From Acanthopleura granulata (lineage: Eukaryota; Mollusca; Polyplacophora; Chitonida; Chitonidae), in the NCBI GenBank assembly GCA_016165875.1, contig JABBOT010000016.1, forward strand, positions 10,478,063-10,542,062: DNA of 64,000 nucleotides, read 5' to 3'. Shown here in pieces: positions 12,801-27,800 of the stretch. A program made the translations under genes and the position numbers. Each line of letters begins with the position of its first letter. Position 1 is the stretch's first letter. Under the pieces are notes generated by a model. It worked only from the letters and a program-made list of their open reading frames with translations, was not told the DNA's origin and did no database searches.

Positions 12801-15800
12801 AAAATTGATCAACCGGGACAGTTCACCATTAACTGCTAAAAAATTAATACCAGTGGATATACACACAATGGTTCTGCCCAACAATACTGATACAAAGATA
12901 CTGACAGAGATAAAGCATTAAACACAACTGTCAGTCACAAACGCCCATACGTCCATGTCGGCCAAACATCAGGTATAGATTTGTAACAAAATATACCTCA
13001 AAGTATTCTTTCTTGTTATGCTCGGACATGACTTCTGAGGGAGGTAAGTCCTGGAACACTTTGATGGCAACCATGCATCCCTATAGACAGATACAGAGAC
13101 ATCATACATCACTACATCAAACATGCAGTATACATGTAGTTATTATACACCTAACTGTGCAGCTCAATGATATTATCTAGTAAATTACAACTGTCCAATA
13201 AATCATACTGGACACTTGTAATGTCACAACGTGATGTCACTTATCACATGAATTACTGGGTTCATTTTCTCTATGACGTCATGACGTCACTATTGCTTTC
13301 ATCGGGAATAGAATGAAAAGTAACACTGTCATGAGACATGGTGTTGTAACATCTCACATCTGGGACTTTGCAAACTGAAGAATTTACAATATTTTCTTGA
13401 CAGTTGACAGCTATTTATGTAGTATTTAACTCATTTTAATCACAATATATGAGTGGGTGTATAATAAATAGGTTATTGGCTTGCATGGCTCTGTGTGGAC
13501 TCATCCTACCACTGGGAAGCGGCTCGCAAGCTTGCCATTTCCTAGATCGCTATGACTCGTCCATACAGAGCCATATAAGCCAATAGCCTATAAATACAGC
13601 AACAAACTGAACAGCTGCAATACTGTATAGAAAGTAAGGTAGACAAATTCTTGGGTGGTTTCTAAGGAACCATCTAGTGATGACTGGATGGTGTAAACAG
13701 TACCTATTATTTATTTATTTATCATTTTATAGGAAACCAGAGCCCAGGGTACACTCACGACCATCCACAGGTTTCTGGCAGACCTTCGAATGCACGGCAG
13801 GAGAAAAACCAGCATGAGCTGGACTTGAAACTCAGCGACTCAGTATCTATCAGACACCATACATGTATATAAACCAGGAAGCTGTGATAGCAATGAGAAA
13901 ATTCTAATGTAAATTATGTATTGAGTTTCTTGGAGGACAAACTGCATTTTTATTTGAGGCAAATACTGAAACCAGAAAGGGTCCCAGCCTTTGCTGTGTG
14001 GATTTAAATATATATATATTCCATTTAATAAGCTGATGATGAAATCGGGCAAGGGAAGCACTGTACATCACATTCCAGCATTCGCCATACACTCGCCAGC
14101 CATGTATGAGGCCCAGTTTAGCAAATGTCATATGAATGTGGCAACACAAAAACTACTTGAGGTATCCTAATTGCAATGCATCCAAATACTCTAGGATAGA
14201 TCTTATGACATGCCCTGTCAACGGTTATACAGTTGTTTGATTATGAACAATAAGACAATAAGAATAAACGTATCATGTATGGTATGAAATCGTCCAACAA
14301 AAGTGACGACTACACAAGAATCAAACTCATGAGAATTTGGACTGCTTTTTGATGCATCTGTATTAAATAGAAACCTTTCAGCCGATGTCACACTGGCTTT
14401 CTTAGGTGACTTTCAGGGGCCTACATGTTTGTCAGTCTGTATTATGATATGATGGAGGTTAACAAAGTGCACAAATACTCTCTGTACTCTCATGTCTGTC
14501 ATAGGCCTAAAGCTCTTGAGTATGCTACATATATTTTATATCGAATATTTAGATCCTTACTAGCAGACATTGGCATTTGGGAGGTCTGTAACAAAATGAA
14601 ATGCCAGCACTGTCACTTCATATAAGTGTCGACACCTGCCTGCGAGGAGGGTAGAGTACAATACTAGTAATTAAAGAGACTATACCAGAGAATTTCTATA
14701 CTGTGACTTTCATATGCCCTGAAATGATAAAGTAGCTAAGTATGCTGTAGGCCTAAATATAAATAAAAGAAGACAAACTGAGTTGGAAAATCACGTTTTC
14801 TGAACTTTCTTGAGATATGCATACACTCGTGAATACTGAACTTTAGGGCGGCCCATTTTCCGAACTGTCACTTTAGAACACGTACATGACATCAGTATTT
14901 GGGTCAAAATGGAACGTTCTGGAAAATTAATTACTGTGTAAAAACAAAAAAATCGCAAGATACCAAGGGTGATATTTTCTGAAAGTGCATAAGTTAGTGC
15001 TATAGGAAGAAAAATTACAAAATGTTCAACTCAAATTGACTGAACTGAAAATTTGTGATAATTCTGTGGTATAGTCTCTTAAACATACAAGAATTAGAAG
15101 CTTTTGTGACTGTGTCAGCTTACACCAGATGTGCAATTATGAGTCAGGTATTGTAGTTGTTTGGCATATAAAAAATCATTGTTTATGCTCTATGCATGCA
15201 ATCCTCATTGGATGTAGGCAAAAATCACCAAGGTTAATTTAGCCTGTGCAAAGCTAACTAACTGCACCTATGATGCATGGGTACCACTACACATATAGCC
15301 AGAAGAATGTATCACCGGAATTATAATTCAGTCAGATGTTTGGGTTCACTCTTGGGATAAACAATAGCTCTTGGCCCTTTATCCCTATTCTACATCATCA
15401 GAGATTTTTGGCCTAGTTAAAGTTTTTTCTGTGTATAATTCTCTAAGCTTTTGATTCAAAACTGTATGTTAGGTGGGTCTGATAGTCTCACAGCAACAAA
15501 GTCTCGGTTTTGCTCAATCCAACCAACTGCTGTATCTCCTTGCTGCATCTTAGGGTGACATCTGAGTATTTATCTGTAATATGCTGAAATTCATTAATGG
15601 CCACACATGATATTTGGGAAAATGCAAACAAAAAATAAAACAACAACATTTGCAGTATGAAAACTAGAGGAAATTAAAAGCTACATCAGCATAATAAGAC
15701 GTCAAAGTAGTGTATTTGGATTAAAATTTTGAATGAGAGTGGTGAAGGGAAAAAACCCTAAAAACATTTTCTATTCCTGACGGACAGAGGAACGCAAGTG

Positions 15801-18800
15801 AGCGAACAAGCAACGTGAATAAGGAGGGATGGGCAAGGGGACACAAGAGGGGGTGCCCCGTCCCTTCTGTCTGGTTGGAAATTTTAATAACTTGATTACA
15901 GCAAAATGCTCTGAGACAGCATTTCAGAGAGTGTATTTTGTATTTATTCAATACCTTCAGTTTGGTACATTATGTAAAGGAAGTCAAAGTGTCAGGAAAA
16001 CAGATCGCAAAAATTTTATCTACATAAATTTCATGGCAATATCTGAAACTTATCCTTCATTCTTGATTTGACTCCACATCTAAATTTTCTAGAAATGATA
16101 AGTGCCAACATCAACACAAACTATGTACACATGCAGGTCAAAGTAGCTGGTCCAAATAGCAAAATGACTGGCGTTCTTTCCACTTCTGAACAATAGCTTT
16201 ACTTTCAATACAAATATATAACATAAATTCAAACAGAAATATCAAGGCCTTATCAATACGCTTGCAAAAAGATGTGAAGAATTACATTATTAATGTACAT
16301 GTAATGGATAAAGCCCTTCGCATGCTTTGGTCCTACTGGCATGTTTTGCAGACAGGAAATGAATCAAAAGTAAAGTCTGAAAAACTGCAAATGAACCTAC
16401 CTCCCCCCATTGCAAATTTTTATTACAAATTTACATGAATCTCAAAACTCTGATTACTGAGTTCTACTTGTATGAAATACTCAATGCTTAAGGTGATTTT
16501 TGACAGGATAAAAAAAATGAGATTTTAGATATTTTCAAACTGAGATACTAAAAGCCAGTTTTGGCTGGAAAAAACTCATATAATTCTAAAATGGATGTGA
16601 AAATGGGACAGTAAAAGCCCGGGATGGGAGATCATAGCAATGAGGATAAGTTGTGTTTTCATGACTCAAAATACTTCTACAATTGGTGGAGAATTTTTTG
16701 TTGGATGATGTTAATACCAATATATCATGATATTGATATTACAAAGTACATGTAACAAATGCATACCGAACAGTAAGAAATTCAACCAATCTGGTAGGAT
16801 TTCACACATTTATTTCTCCAGAGTGGTACGTTACAATTTCTGAAACCAGCTGAATGAATCCAAATGAGTATAGAAGATAATGTTGCACAGTGAAGGTTGA
16901 ATACTGCAGGCAGGCAGTGACAGGCAGAAATGACAACCCACGAGAAGAGAATCTATATTTATTGTATTCAACCTTTACAGTGTGCAATATTCTACTTAAA
17001 ATTGATGCTTTAACAATTTTCTGACTGTGTATTGAAAGAACTTTTAAGCAATGTTTTTAGCTGTAAGCCTTCAAAGATCTGTCAATAATCTTCTTGTGTG
17101 ACATAGGAATATAGCAACTGACTGTGATATCATCCCAGTGAGCTCAGACCTGAAGGTCACACAAAGTGTTTCATTTTGGTTGTCATGGTGCCTGGGTGTG
17201 TGTAATATCAACATGTAATAACAAAAGTGATACCTAACTACTGAAATATCACTTTTATCAGTGAAGGAAATACTGGGATATAAAAAATAAAGTACAGTAC
17301 CTTGAAAGTTCCAGTTCTTGTAAAGATTTGCCCTGAACCACTTCCACCAGACTTGAGAGACAACTATAAGAACATAATACTGTAAAAATCACACACCCAT
17401 ACAGGTTAAGCCAATGGTAGAGAAAGTATAATATTCTGATAAAATGAAGTTGGAAGAGGTGGGGAAAATAGGAGAGAAAATGTTGACGAGACACCTTAAT
17501 TTAAAATACATAAAAATGCTGATTATGGCAGTAAACTGAAAGCCACAATTATTTGTTAATTCATTCAAATTTGATTATTCAATAACTGAGTTTTATAATT
17601 TTTCTTGTTGTAATGTTGACATGAGTTTAACTGCCAACATTCGACTCATGCAATCATAAAAGCAAAACAAAATGTAATCTGGTATGGGGAGACCTGCAAA
17701 TAAAAGCATGTAAGGATACTAGAACCCCTTGAGAGAAACCCCAAAATTTCACATTTTGCCTCATGTGGTCCAAACTATTGATCAATATTGCCCTATATGT
17801 ATATATTCTGAAAGCTACACGGCTTGATTTCAAAAGAACTTTAAAAATTTACCAAGCCTTAATATTAATCAAAATATAGAGAAACTTTGAAAAAAATCAG
17901 AGCTCTTTTTCAAAATGCTATTTTTCACCAATTTTCAAAATTTGGGGGCAATTTTTCTTGCCTAAGTGGGTAACTTACTATTTAACGAAGACCGAAGAAG
18001 TATTGGGCAATTTGTGGTAAAGGAGTATGGATCGAAAATTTAAAACCAACCTTCAAATTTTTTTTCACATTTTTTTTAGTTCTAGGGAAACAAATTTGAA
18101 GGTACAGTTGGTCCTAACACACTCAATCGTGGATAATAAATACCTCCCTTTTAAAAGGGTCACAACTGTGAAAATAATCAGAATAATGATCAATCAGAAC
18201 GCAGGACTATGAAAGCCCAATTAGTGGATATGACATGAATCAGGTCCTCAAATTATTACCGTTGCATCTCTTGAATGTACATAACACAGGTGATATAGGC
18301 CAAGCCAATGTGAATTCAATTTGATTACAAACAGTCGTCTGATGCCCCTTGTTTTGTTAGTGCACAGACATCAACAAAGAGCTGACTAGCAGAGCCAGAT
18401 TCACGTCAATCAGCCAGCATCGGTTTGGTACAATGTGGGCAGGTCATTTCATGAAATAGTGACACCACGAGAGGCAATAAATTTATAAATCTCTGTGACA
18501 GTTTTAACTTTATTTATTTAAAAGAATATCTGTCTAATTTTGAAAGGGTGTCTGGAACATATATATATGATAATTTGGGGTGGTATTGTAAAAGATAAAA
18601 TAAAAAATCCTGATAATGGTTTGACTTGTAACCTATCTACTGGGCACAAATTGTGACATTTTTAAAGTGGGGAATTTGATTTGGACTTATTCTTGGTTCA
18701 CAAGAGATGAAATAATAAATAGTGTTGTTTTTCAATGTAACATTAGGCACAGTATTTCATTATTAGACAAACTGTTCAGCCCAAGGTAATATGTGTATGT

Positions 18801-21800
18801 TGGGGTCAGCTTGGAAATGTGTTGTGAACCAAACAGCTTTGTGTCCTTCAGTCAGTGCATCAAACCCTGACTTGTAAAAATAAGCAAATGATAGGCTTAC
18901 TTATTTATCAGGCTTCACAGACAAGGAATGTCTTTGTCTAGTGCCTGTTCTAAGGGAAGTTTTTTTTTTTTCCAAAGTTTATGGACTGATGGGTCAGATA
19001 TGTACAGGCACCTGTTATTGTCCTCATGTATAGTTGTTATGCTGAAGTGCTCAACTGTTCACATGGCAGAAGTATGTCACCTAAAAGTGGAAGTTGTTTT
19101 ATGGCATCAACAATGAGCTGAGGGGGCCAATTTACAGCATATGTTAGTCCTTAGGGATACATGCACTACATTTCACATCATAGGATTTGGTCTGGTGCCT
19201 GTTTAGGTCTAATTGGGTTGCATGTGTAGGTGGGGTGGGGTTGTATGGATTTGAGAGATGTTTCATTTGAGTTGTCCAGACCATTTAGAGTTCTAATTTT
19301 TTGACAAGTTTAGTTATTTACAAACAAAATAATCTATATTGTTTGAAAGATAAGAAAATCCTTTTTATTATCTTTTCTTTTTTCTCTTTTTTTTTTTTTG
19401 CAGCCTTAATTATGCCTTTTCCAAAAATAAAACTAAGGAGTGTCAGGGGCAAACAAGAGGCGAAAACTACACCCCAGCAAGAACTCCTAGGTCTAACCTA
19501 TATATCTTAAGCTGTAGAGAAGAGCAAGCGATACAGAGACAGGTTAAAGCAAGATGCCTTGCGGTACAATGTGTACCTTCTCCAAGCTTCCGAGAAATAA
19601 AGGGAATACAGGGCTCATCTCAGTGACACTCAGAAAGTAGTATCAAATGAGTAAACGTTGGCAAAATATTCTTAATTTAAGTAGAAGTATAGTGTGTAAA
19701 AAACAAAATTAAAAAAATAGAATTCCTTGACTGCTTTTAAATAAGGCTCAGTGGTGGTCTCTTTATCACAGATATGGGGGTTAGCCTCCGTGACATTGTA
19801 ATTAGGAGAGAGAGACACCGAACACTTGATTCCATGTAGTGTAACAATTTATTACACAGACATCTCTTTTGCTTATAGTCACCATATCGATATCTCTACA
19901 AATAGGTCCCATTTATGAACACCAGGAGATATCCTCTGATGCGGCAGTTACAAGTAGCTCCTACATCTTTGTAGGGAATGGTCAGTACATATGTCTACTG
20001 CTTAAGACCACTCTGCATATGTACGTGTCTCCCCTCCTTTTTTCTAAACTGTTTCTCACATTATATATATCATACAGAACAAAGGTTATGGCAAAATTCA
20101 CCATGGAACGGGAAAATACATGACCAAACTTATCCCAGCAGGGAGCCTTGGCTTACCTGTGATTAATGATTAATTACTACATGAACTACTTAAGACAAAC
20201 AGTATCTGTTCCTACTTGTGAGTGACCGATTAAAGGAGGATTATTAATTGACAATGTTTAATCTATATTTTGCAACACTGACATGCCATAGCTTGAGAAT
20301 GCCACTTTATGATACATGGCTCCTCCCCTACTAAGACACGTCCTCGTGTCTTGGACATCTGAGGAGCAAAGGTGAAATAAATTAAATATACATGCATACA
20401 ATAGAAATGAAAATTAAAATAATATAAGTCAAAGTTTATGTACAAGTGGATTCAATTTATCAATGGTAAGAATATACATATATATATAATACTGATAGTT
20501 ACTTATAAATTATCATAGTGCTCATACATGCTGTATTTTTTTCTATTCCTTTCTATAAAAGGTATTCATACATGTACATATAATATTCTTTCGTTTTTCT
20601 TTGCACATCCTATTCGATGAAAGGCAATAAATATATATATATATAAATAATTACATATTGTATGTTGTCAGAACCTATCTTAATTGGTGTGAGAAATTCT
20701 AAATTTTACTCACGCTTACACCAATGACTCACAGACAAGTGTTAATACAGAAATAGTTGCCATGCATTTTAAGACCTGATGTATATACATCAGTATGTGC
20801 AAACACAATCATCTCTGAACAAATTGACACATTTTTCATCATTGTTCGTTCCTTAATTCTCTCTTCTGTGAGGATTTGTTTTACATGTTGATTTTTTTCT
20901 GATGTTTTTCTTTTTGTGTTGAATATTAATCTTAATCTTAGATTTTGTTTTCAAGTACATAAACTTGCTCATCTTTTTTTCCAAGCTTCTTAGTATGTTT
21001 TAACTTAGCCCTTACTTTTGCATTTCCAGTAGGATCACCTTGTTTGTAGTGACCATTTTTATGGTGTACTGAAGCTTGTTTCCATATTATGTGCAAATAA
21101 GTAACTGTAAGTTTCCTGTGCAAGCATGTAATAAATTAGTTCACTGAATACATGAATACATTTTTTTAAAATACATTTATACTTCCCATAATATGTTTTG
21201 TCTATATGCTTTTAAAACAAGGTATACAACATTTCACAAACAAATGCAAAAAGTTCTCCTCAGTGTAAAAAAACTTCCTCCTGTTGTGAGAGATACATAT
21301 ATGGCCATGGTGGTAAAATTCTGTACATCTAAAGTACACTTGAGACATGGCACAAACTAAAATCAGTAGTAAATGGTTGTAAGTAATGTACTATCAAACA
21401 GTCTCTGTTTGCCCCATAAAAACTGAAAAAAAGAAAAAGAAAAAAAAATCAAACAAACTATTATATCGTAACATATAATGCTCTTTAAAATTATATACCG
21501 GATTGATTGTCATTACAGGGTTTTTTTTCTCCCCTCGCTGGATAACTGCACCACACATTGATGGTGGTCTCCAATAAAGTATTCGAACGGCAGTCGACTT
21601 TGTGTCGTCTCTATCCGTCGGGCCCAACCCGCCCTCGTTACACTAGCACCAATGCCAATATTTTCTAATGAACACCATGTGCCAGGTTCAATCATATCCC
21701 CCTTCCACTTTCTTTATGTCTGATACAAAACGAATCATAAGACCGTGAGAAGATTTCTTTGAAGGAGGTTCTTTGTTCACTTTTATTGTCCATGTATTAC

Positions 21801-24800
21801 AGACAATATTTTGCATATTAATGTCTTTGTTCTGTTGTTTCTTATTCGTATTTGCTGATGCATGGTCGTGTTCTTGAACTGCAGTATTTTCATTTGACGT
21901 CTTCTCAAAGAAGTTATGTTTTTTCAATGGTTTGCATTGTTTTCTTCCCGACATGCTCTTGTTTGCATGAAATTCTCGACGCATCTCATCTGCTAATTCA
22001 TCCTGAAGAACCCAAGCAGTCCATGTAGAGTTAGTGTATTGCACTTTGTACCAAAACTTTTGTTTTGACCTCGAATACTTCAATATTCTCTTTATCTCAA
22101 GTTGTGGTTGTGTTCCAGCTTCTGATGTCATTTGGTTTTTGGTAGTTTCCTTTTCCTTATATTTATCTCTGGGCAATGTATCGGGTGCATTTTCTGTTTG
22201 TTTGATTTCGTCTTTGTCTACCAATAGCTCATCTATTTCCTCTGGACTTAGTTCTTCCATATCTAAACCCTTTGGTATGTATTGTGGTCGGCTGTCTGGA
22301 TCATGATAAATTTTCAGACGACTGGCATGCACTAGTGATTTAAGAGCTTTCTTGTCTGAACATTTAGTTTACATGTATAATTAGGACCAATTCGCGCTAT
22401 GTAGTATGGTCCTAACCATTTTCTTGTCAATTTTGGAGACTGACCTTTTTGTACCTTTGCACAGTTTAACAATACTTTTTTATCTGGGAAATAGCTTGGT
22501 TGTTTTGACTTCTTATCATATTTTCTTTTCACCTTATCATATTTTTCTTTTGTTCTTTTTGAATTTTCTCAAGCTATTTGTCTAGCACTTTCAAGTTTCT
22601 TCAACAAATCTGACAGATGAGCTCTGTAACTTCCAGCCAGATTTTGTCTAGGCATAAGTGCCACATCTGTTGGAATTCGCATCTCATGTCCACACAAGTA
22701 ATTAAATGGTGCAACTTGTGTTGATTGATTTGGTGAGATTCTGTAACTCATCAGAACACTTGGGAGGTGGTTATCCCAATCATCTAGCTTCTTGTTGCAC
22801 AATGCACAAAGAGATTGTATAAGGAATAAATTCATATGTTCACAAGCACTATTTGTTTGTGGACGGTAGGCTGATGTGTATACTCTTTTAACTTGGAACA
22901 GCTCACAAATTGCTTCTATTAATGTTGAAAGAATTTTGACCTCTGTCTGATATCAATGTGTTGGGTGCTCCATATCTAGTAAATATTCCCTTGTAGAGAA
23001 TAACAGCAAATTCCTCTGTTGTTTCTGTTTTCATGGGGAATGCTTCGCAACATCTATAAGCACTATCAACTACAAGCAATATACATTTGTTTCCATCTTT
23101 TGTAAGAGGGAGTGGACCCAGAATGTCCATGTGCCATTTTGTAAAACATTTGCTAAATGGCATGGGTTTGAGAGGTGCAGGTTTAGCATGATAATCCCTT
23201 TTGGTTTGTTGACAAATTTCACATGTAAGGATATAATTGCATATATCTCTAAATAATCCAGGCCAAAAGTATTTTGCCCTAATATTTTCATGAACTCTGT
23301 TTTAACCCTGGTGACTTTCACCAACACTAGAATCATGATATGCAAATAGAATGTTCTTTTCAAGACACTCTGGAACAGCAAGTTGTTTCAAAAATCATTC
23401 ATTGTCTGTTTTACCATTTCGTCGTAGTGGTACAAAACGGAAGAAACAAGAACCATCAAAATCATATAGAGCAGCTTCTGCTACTAGTTTCTTTCATTCC
23501 TGCTCATCAGCATCAGCAGGCAGTTGCTTCATTTCTACATACTTGTAAATTTTACCGAAATACGGACAATCTCTTTGTAGCTCTGGTAAATCTTCATTAT
23601 TTTGAATAGTTGCTTCTGTTTCAGTGTCCACACTGTTTATGTATTGTACATTTCGTTTCAATTGACAATGTTTAATCTATATTTTGCAACACTGACATGC
23701 CATACTTTGAGAATGCCACTCTTTGATACTTTTCTTACCTTGAAAAAGAGGACAACATGACATATACCAATGCCATTGATGTTGATCATGTTCAGCCAGA
23801 CAGGCTACATTGTATCCTTTTTCAAACGTACAGATTTTAACAGTACATTCCCTAATATTAAATACATGTTTATGAGACAAGTTCTCAGGAACACAATCTG
23901 AAAGCTAATCAAAATCAGTTGAGACTGTGATCATGTAGTTTCCTTAATGTCTTAAGTACCTTGATCGGTCTATTCTGTTGGAGAGTGGGTTGCAGTCCTA
24001 TATGATGAGTGGTGGCCGGAATTAATAGAAGAGATAGAGGGTGACAAAATCCACCTTCTGTTTATGAAAGCCACTGGGAAGAACCGTTCTCACTGGCCTC
24101 TTAAGGAAGAGCGAGACTGTATACCTAAATATCAGGCTCAGAAAATTTGATGTTCCGACGGCCCAAAACAACCTGATTTTCACGTCTGGCAACCGAATGT
24201 TAGGCTGCAGGTTGCCTGATCGGGCAAGTTAAGAAATATACCCAAAAGAGCCGCATGTATGTGGAAGGGTTTATAAGTATGCACAAACAGGTACCAGTTC
24301 AGGCAACTGATCAGGCTTCTGCTAACCATGAGCTAAATTCAGCACAGCCATTGCAACAAAAAGTTTGAAGGCTGCCTAAATGCAGACGTGCTGCATACAA
24401 AATGACAGTTCTACTCTGATGAGGACAATATGAGTCGAATTCTCAAATATTTTGATAGGCAGAAGTGCACACACAAACATTTCAAGACAAATGGTTGAAG
24501 GAATTCCGGTGGCTCCAATTTGACGGAGACAAAATGAGCTGTCATGTTTGCATTGCTTCACTCGTCTTCGCCAACACCAAAAGCCTGATGTTTACGAAAA
24601 CGAACCGATTTAAACTGATTTATTAAGTACATGACACAAGTTCCCATCATATGGCCTGCTTGAGAAATCAAGGTGTACAGAACTTGATGCCTAAAAACCG
24701 ATTCACGTGCCCTACATTGGCAATCTTTTCACGAAATGCTGGGAGAAAGATTACGTCAGGTTTGTGAGTCTCTTTAACACGGCGTACACTCTCGCTAAGC

Positions 24801-27800
24801 ACTGCAGGCCATATGCAGATTTCCAGTGGATGACGCATATGCAGAAACCAAATGGACTAGATTTGGGGAAAAATTATTTAAACAGCAATGGCTGTAGACT
24901 GTTTGTTAGGGAAATATCACAAACACTCAACAAAAAAATCTGTAAAGAACTGGAAACCACAAAGTTTGTCACAATTATGTGTGATGGAAGCACAGAATGT
25001 GGCATCATAAAACAGGAACTTGTGTACCACATTGTACAATGTCAACCTAAAGTCCAGCTCACTGATGTGGTAGACTTGCAGCACCGCCGTGCAGATGGTG
25101 TGGTGGAATGTATAAACCGAGGCATCGGTAATGTTGGATTGTCAGTTGAAAAACTGTCACCTGAGTACAAACACTATCCCAGCCTAGTAAGCCAAAACTA
25201 TGATGGAGCTTCAGTATGGGACGGCTAAATGGCACCGCAGCCAAAATCTAGAGACAGATTCCCCAGCCCGTAGCAGTTCATTGTGTAGCCCACAATCTTG
25301 AATTGGGTGTGCTAGATTCAGTCAAGCAGAACAATTATTTACAATTCGAGGCAACAGTTAAAGGTATGTTTAAATTTTATACATATTCTCACAAAAGACG
25401 GAGAGATCCACGGGCATTGTCATCTGTTTCCAATGAAACTGCTGACGAAGGCTCAAATAAGTCAAATCTGAAGCATTTTGTGGATATCAAAAACATCAGA
25501 TGGTTGGCAAGCCAGGAACATGCGCTAGGTGCTGCGTGTTGTAACTGGACAATTTCTCTTGACCACCTTGGAAATGTTTCACAAGGTGATGGAGAAGTGG
25601 CACAAAGAGCTAAGTGATACCAATGTGAAATGTCCCGCCTGAAATTTCTCCTATGGCTGAATTTCAGGGACGATTTCTTACACCCATTAGCTGTCCTGTC
25701 AAAATCATTTCAGTCAGACAAGCTTTTGATTTTCTCCGAAAATTACAAGCAACCATGATCGCCCTCCAAAGTTTAAAAGCACAACCTGCAGTCTACATAT
25801 GCGAAGGTAAGACCAATGCGTTTATGTGATTTTCTAGTTGCTGTTGGCCTGAACTGTTCTGACATGCCTGCTAAGAGAACACAGCACACAAGAACTCTGG
25901 ACTTACTACAGGATTTTGCAGTTACAGCTCCTGAAACACTGTGCTCTAAATGTGAAGAATGCTAGAGTTTTGGAGCTACCTGGACCTAACTATGTGGCTG
26001 GTCGAATTGGTAGAGCCGTTAAGGTAAACTCTACTGTATAATGTAAATGAATGAAGTTATCGCCAGTGTTACAAACAAACCATCTAAAGGTAAACACTTA
26101 TCTAAGAATTCACAGGTTTTCATAATAAAATTAGCTATTTTAAGCAGGCTACTATTCTCCTTTCATCCCAAAACGATTTTATGCACTGGTAATGCAATGG
26201 TGTCCATCTTACATGTGCTACCATTTATGTGTGGCAGAAAATCTCAACAGAATTCTCTTCTGTTAATCTCAGTTTCCACCATGACTTAAAGCAATAATTT
26301 GTCTCCAGACAATTGTACAGATGGAAACATATATCTATATTTGTGCTGTTTTCATTATATCAACAGAGGATATAATCAAACACCAAGCAGAAACCAAGGT
26401 TTTGTAAAAATAATAAAATGGTTTTTTAGAGGGGGCCTATAAGATATACTGATAATTACAAGGTTTGTTGCAAAGAAAGCCAGTCATACTTGGTTTCACG
26501 AAAGACAAAAACTTTGATAATTATTTGCATTTTAGAGGTATGTTTGGTGTCCTCGTCACATTTGCAGCCCAGGACATTAAAGTATAAAACCATAGACTTC
26601 ATTCAAAGTTATTATCCTGCTCTATTATTATCCTTCACTTGGGTATGATACTTCTTTACATCTACTAGGCAAGAGGGAGAGATATTACAATTTATTTTTT
26701 CATCACTGTGTCACACTTTCGTGACGAAATATCATGAAGTGACCCTAGCGTCTTGTGGCAGCCATATGAGCTTACAGCTATGAAGCATATATATCTTCGA
26801 GAACATCTAAAAAAATTATCAGATTCTGTTTTCTAAATCTTCGAACCTTACTTTTCTTACTACTTTTATTATCCATCTGAGATTGTTCTCAGTGATCATT
26901 TAAAATTAAAACATCCAAAAATTTCAAAAGTTTTGGCAAATTTGACATCCTTTTACTAATACTTTTAAAACAAGAAAAGATATCAAAAATTTATGGGAAC
27001 GTTTTTCAGCTTACGCATTTAGCTATATGTGCCAAGTTTTGTAGAATTTTATCTCATTCTAGTCTACTTCACTTTGGCATCACCTGAGATACAGCCATGC
27101 ATACTGCTTCAGTTTACGCGTAGAATCTACTGTCAGCAGAAGCGGTGTACACTGCAAAAATTTGTGGGACTGATTTTTAGCTGATGTATTTAGCTACATA
27201 TGTGCCATGTTTCATAGCATTATCTTGAAAAATAAACGAGAAATAAAATTATCTCACCGCACAACCATCTCAAACATAGAAAGGGAGAAAAAGACCAAAA
27301 TGTCTAAAGGAGTATTATATGTGACAAAAGTCATCATTAAATCATTTGCCAAATAATTTTAATCAAGAATTGTCCTCCTTAACATTAAAATGCAAACATA
27401 TCAAATTAGTCATATTATGGTTTAAAACTTATCATGCTCCAGGAAAGTGTAAATTGGTATTTTTATCTTGACATTTCTGAGCAACTTGCTACGTGTTTAT
27501 AAACCCCTCCACAAAGGGCACCGGTGGGGTGGGGGTGGGTGCGGGTGGGGGGGATTAAGGCTGTTATTTTAGTTAATAGGCCTGCCTTAGTAGTTTGCAC
27601 AAGCAACTATGCACAGTTTGTAGCAAAACACAATTCACATTTACCAGATGTATGTCTTTCACAGGAGGTAGCCCGCTTCAGTAAGCCAATCCTCCTAATC
27701 AGGGGGAACTAAGAAAACACAACTGACTTGGTTCATAACATGTTTTACCTTTTGTCAAATTTAAGGCTTTTTCAATTCAAAGTAGTTTTTCCTCTTTAGA

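Noticed and set aside
23677..23880. Cysteine- and histidine-rich minus-strand frame beside the LTR fragment
   Set aside because: Its end is the LTR-A piece and the remaining part matches no domain I know, so it was not called as an exon.
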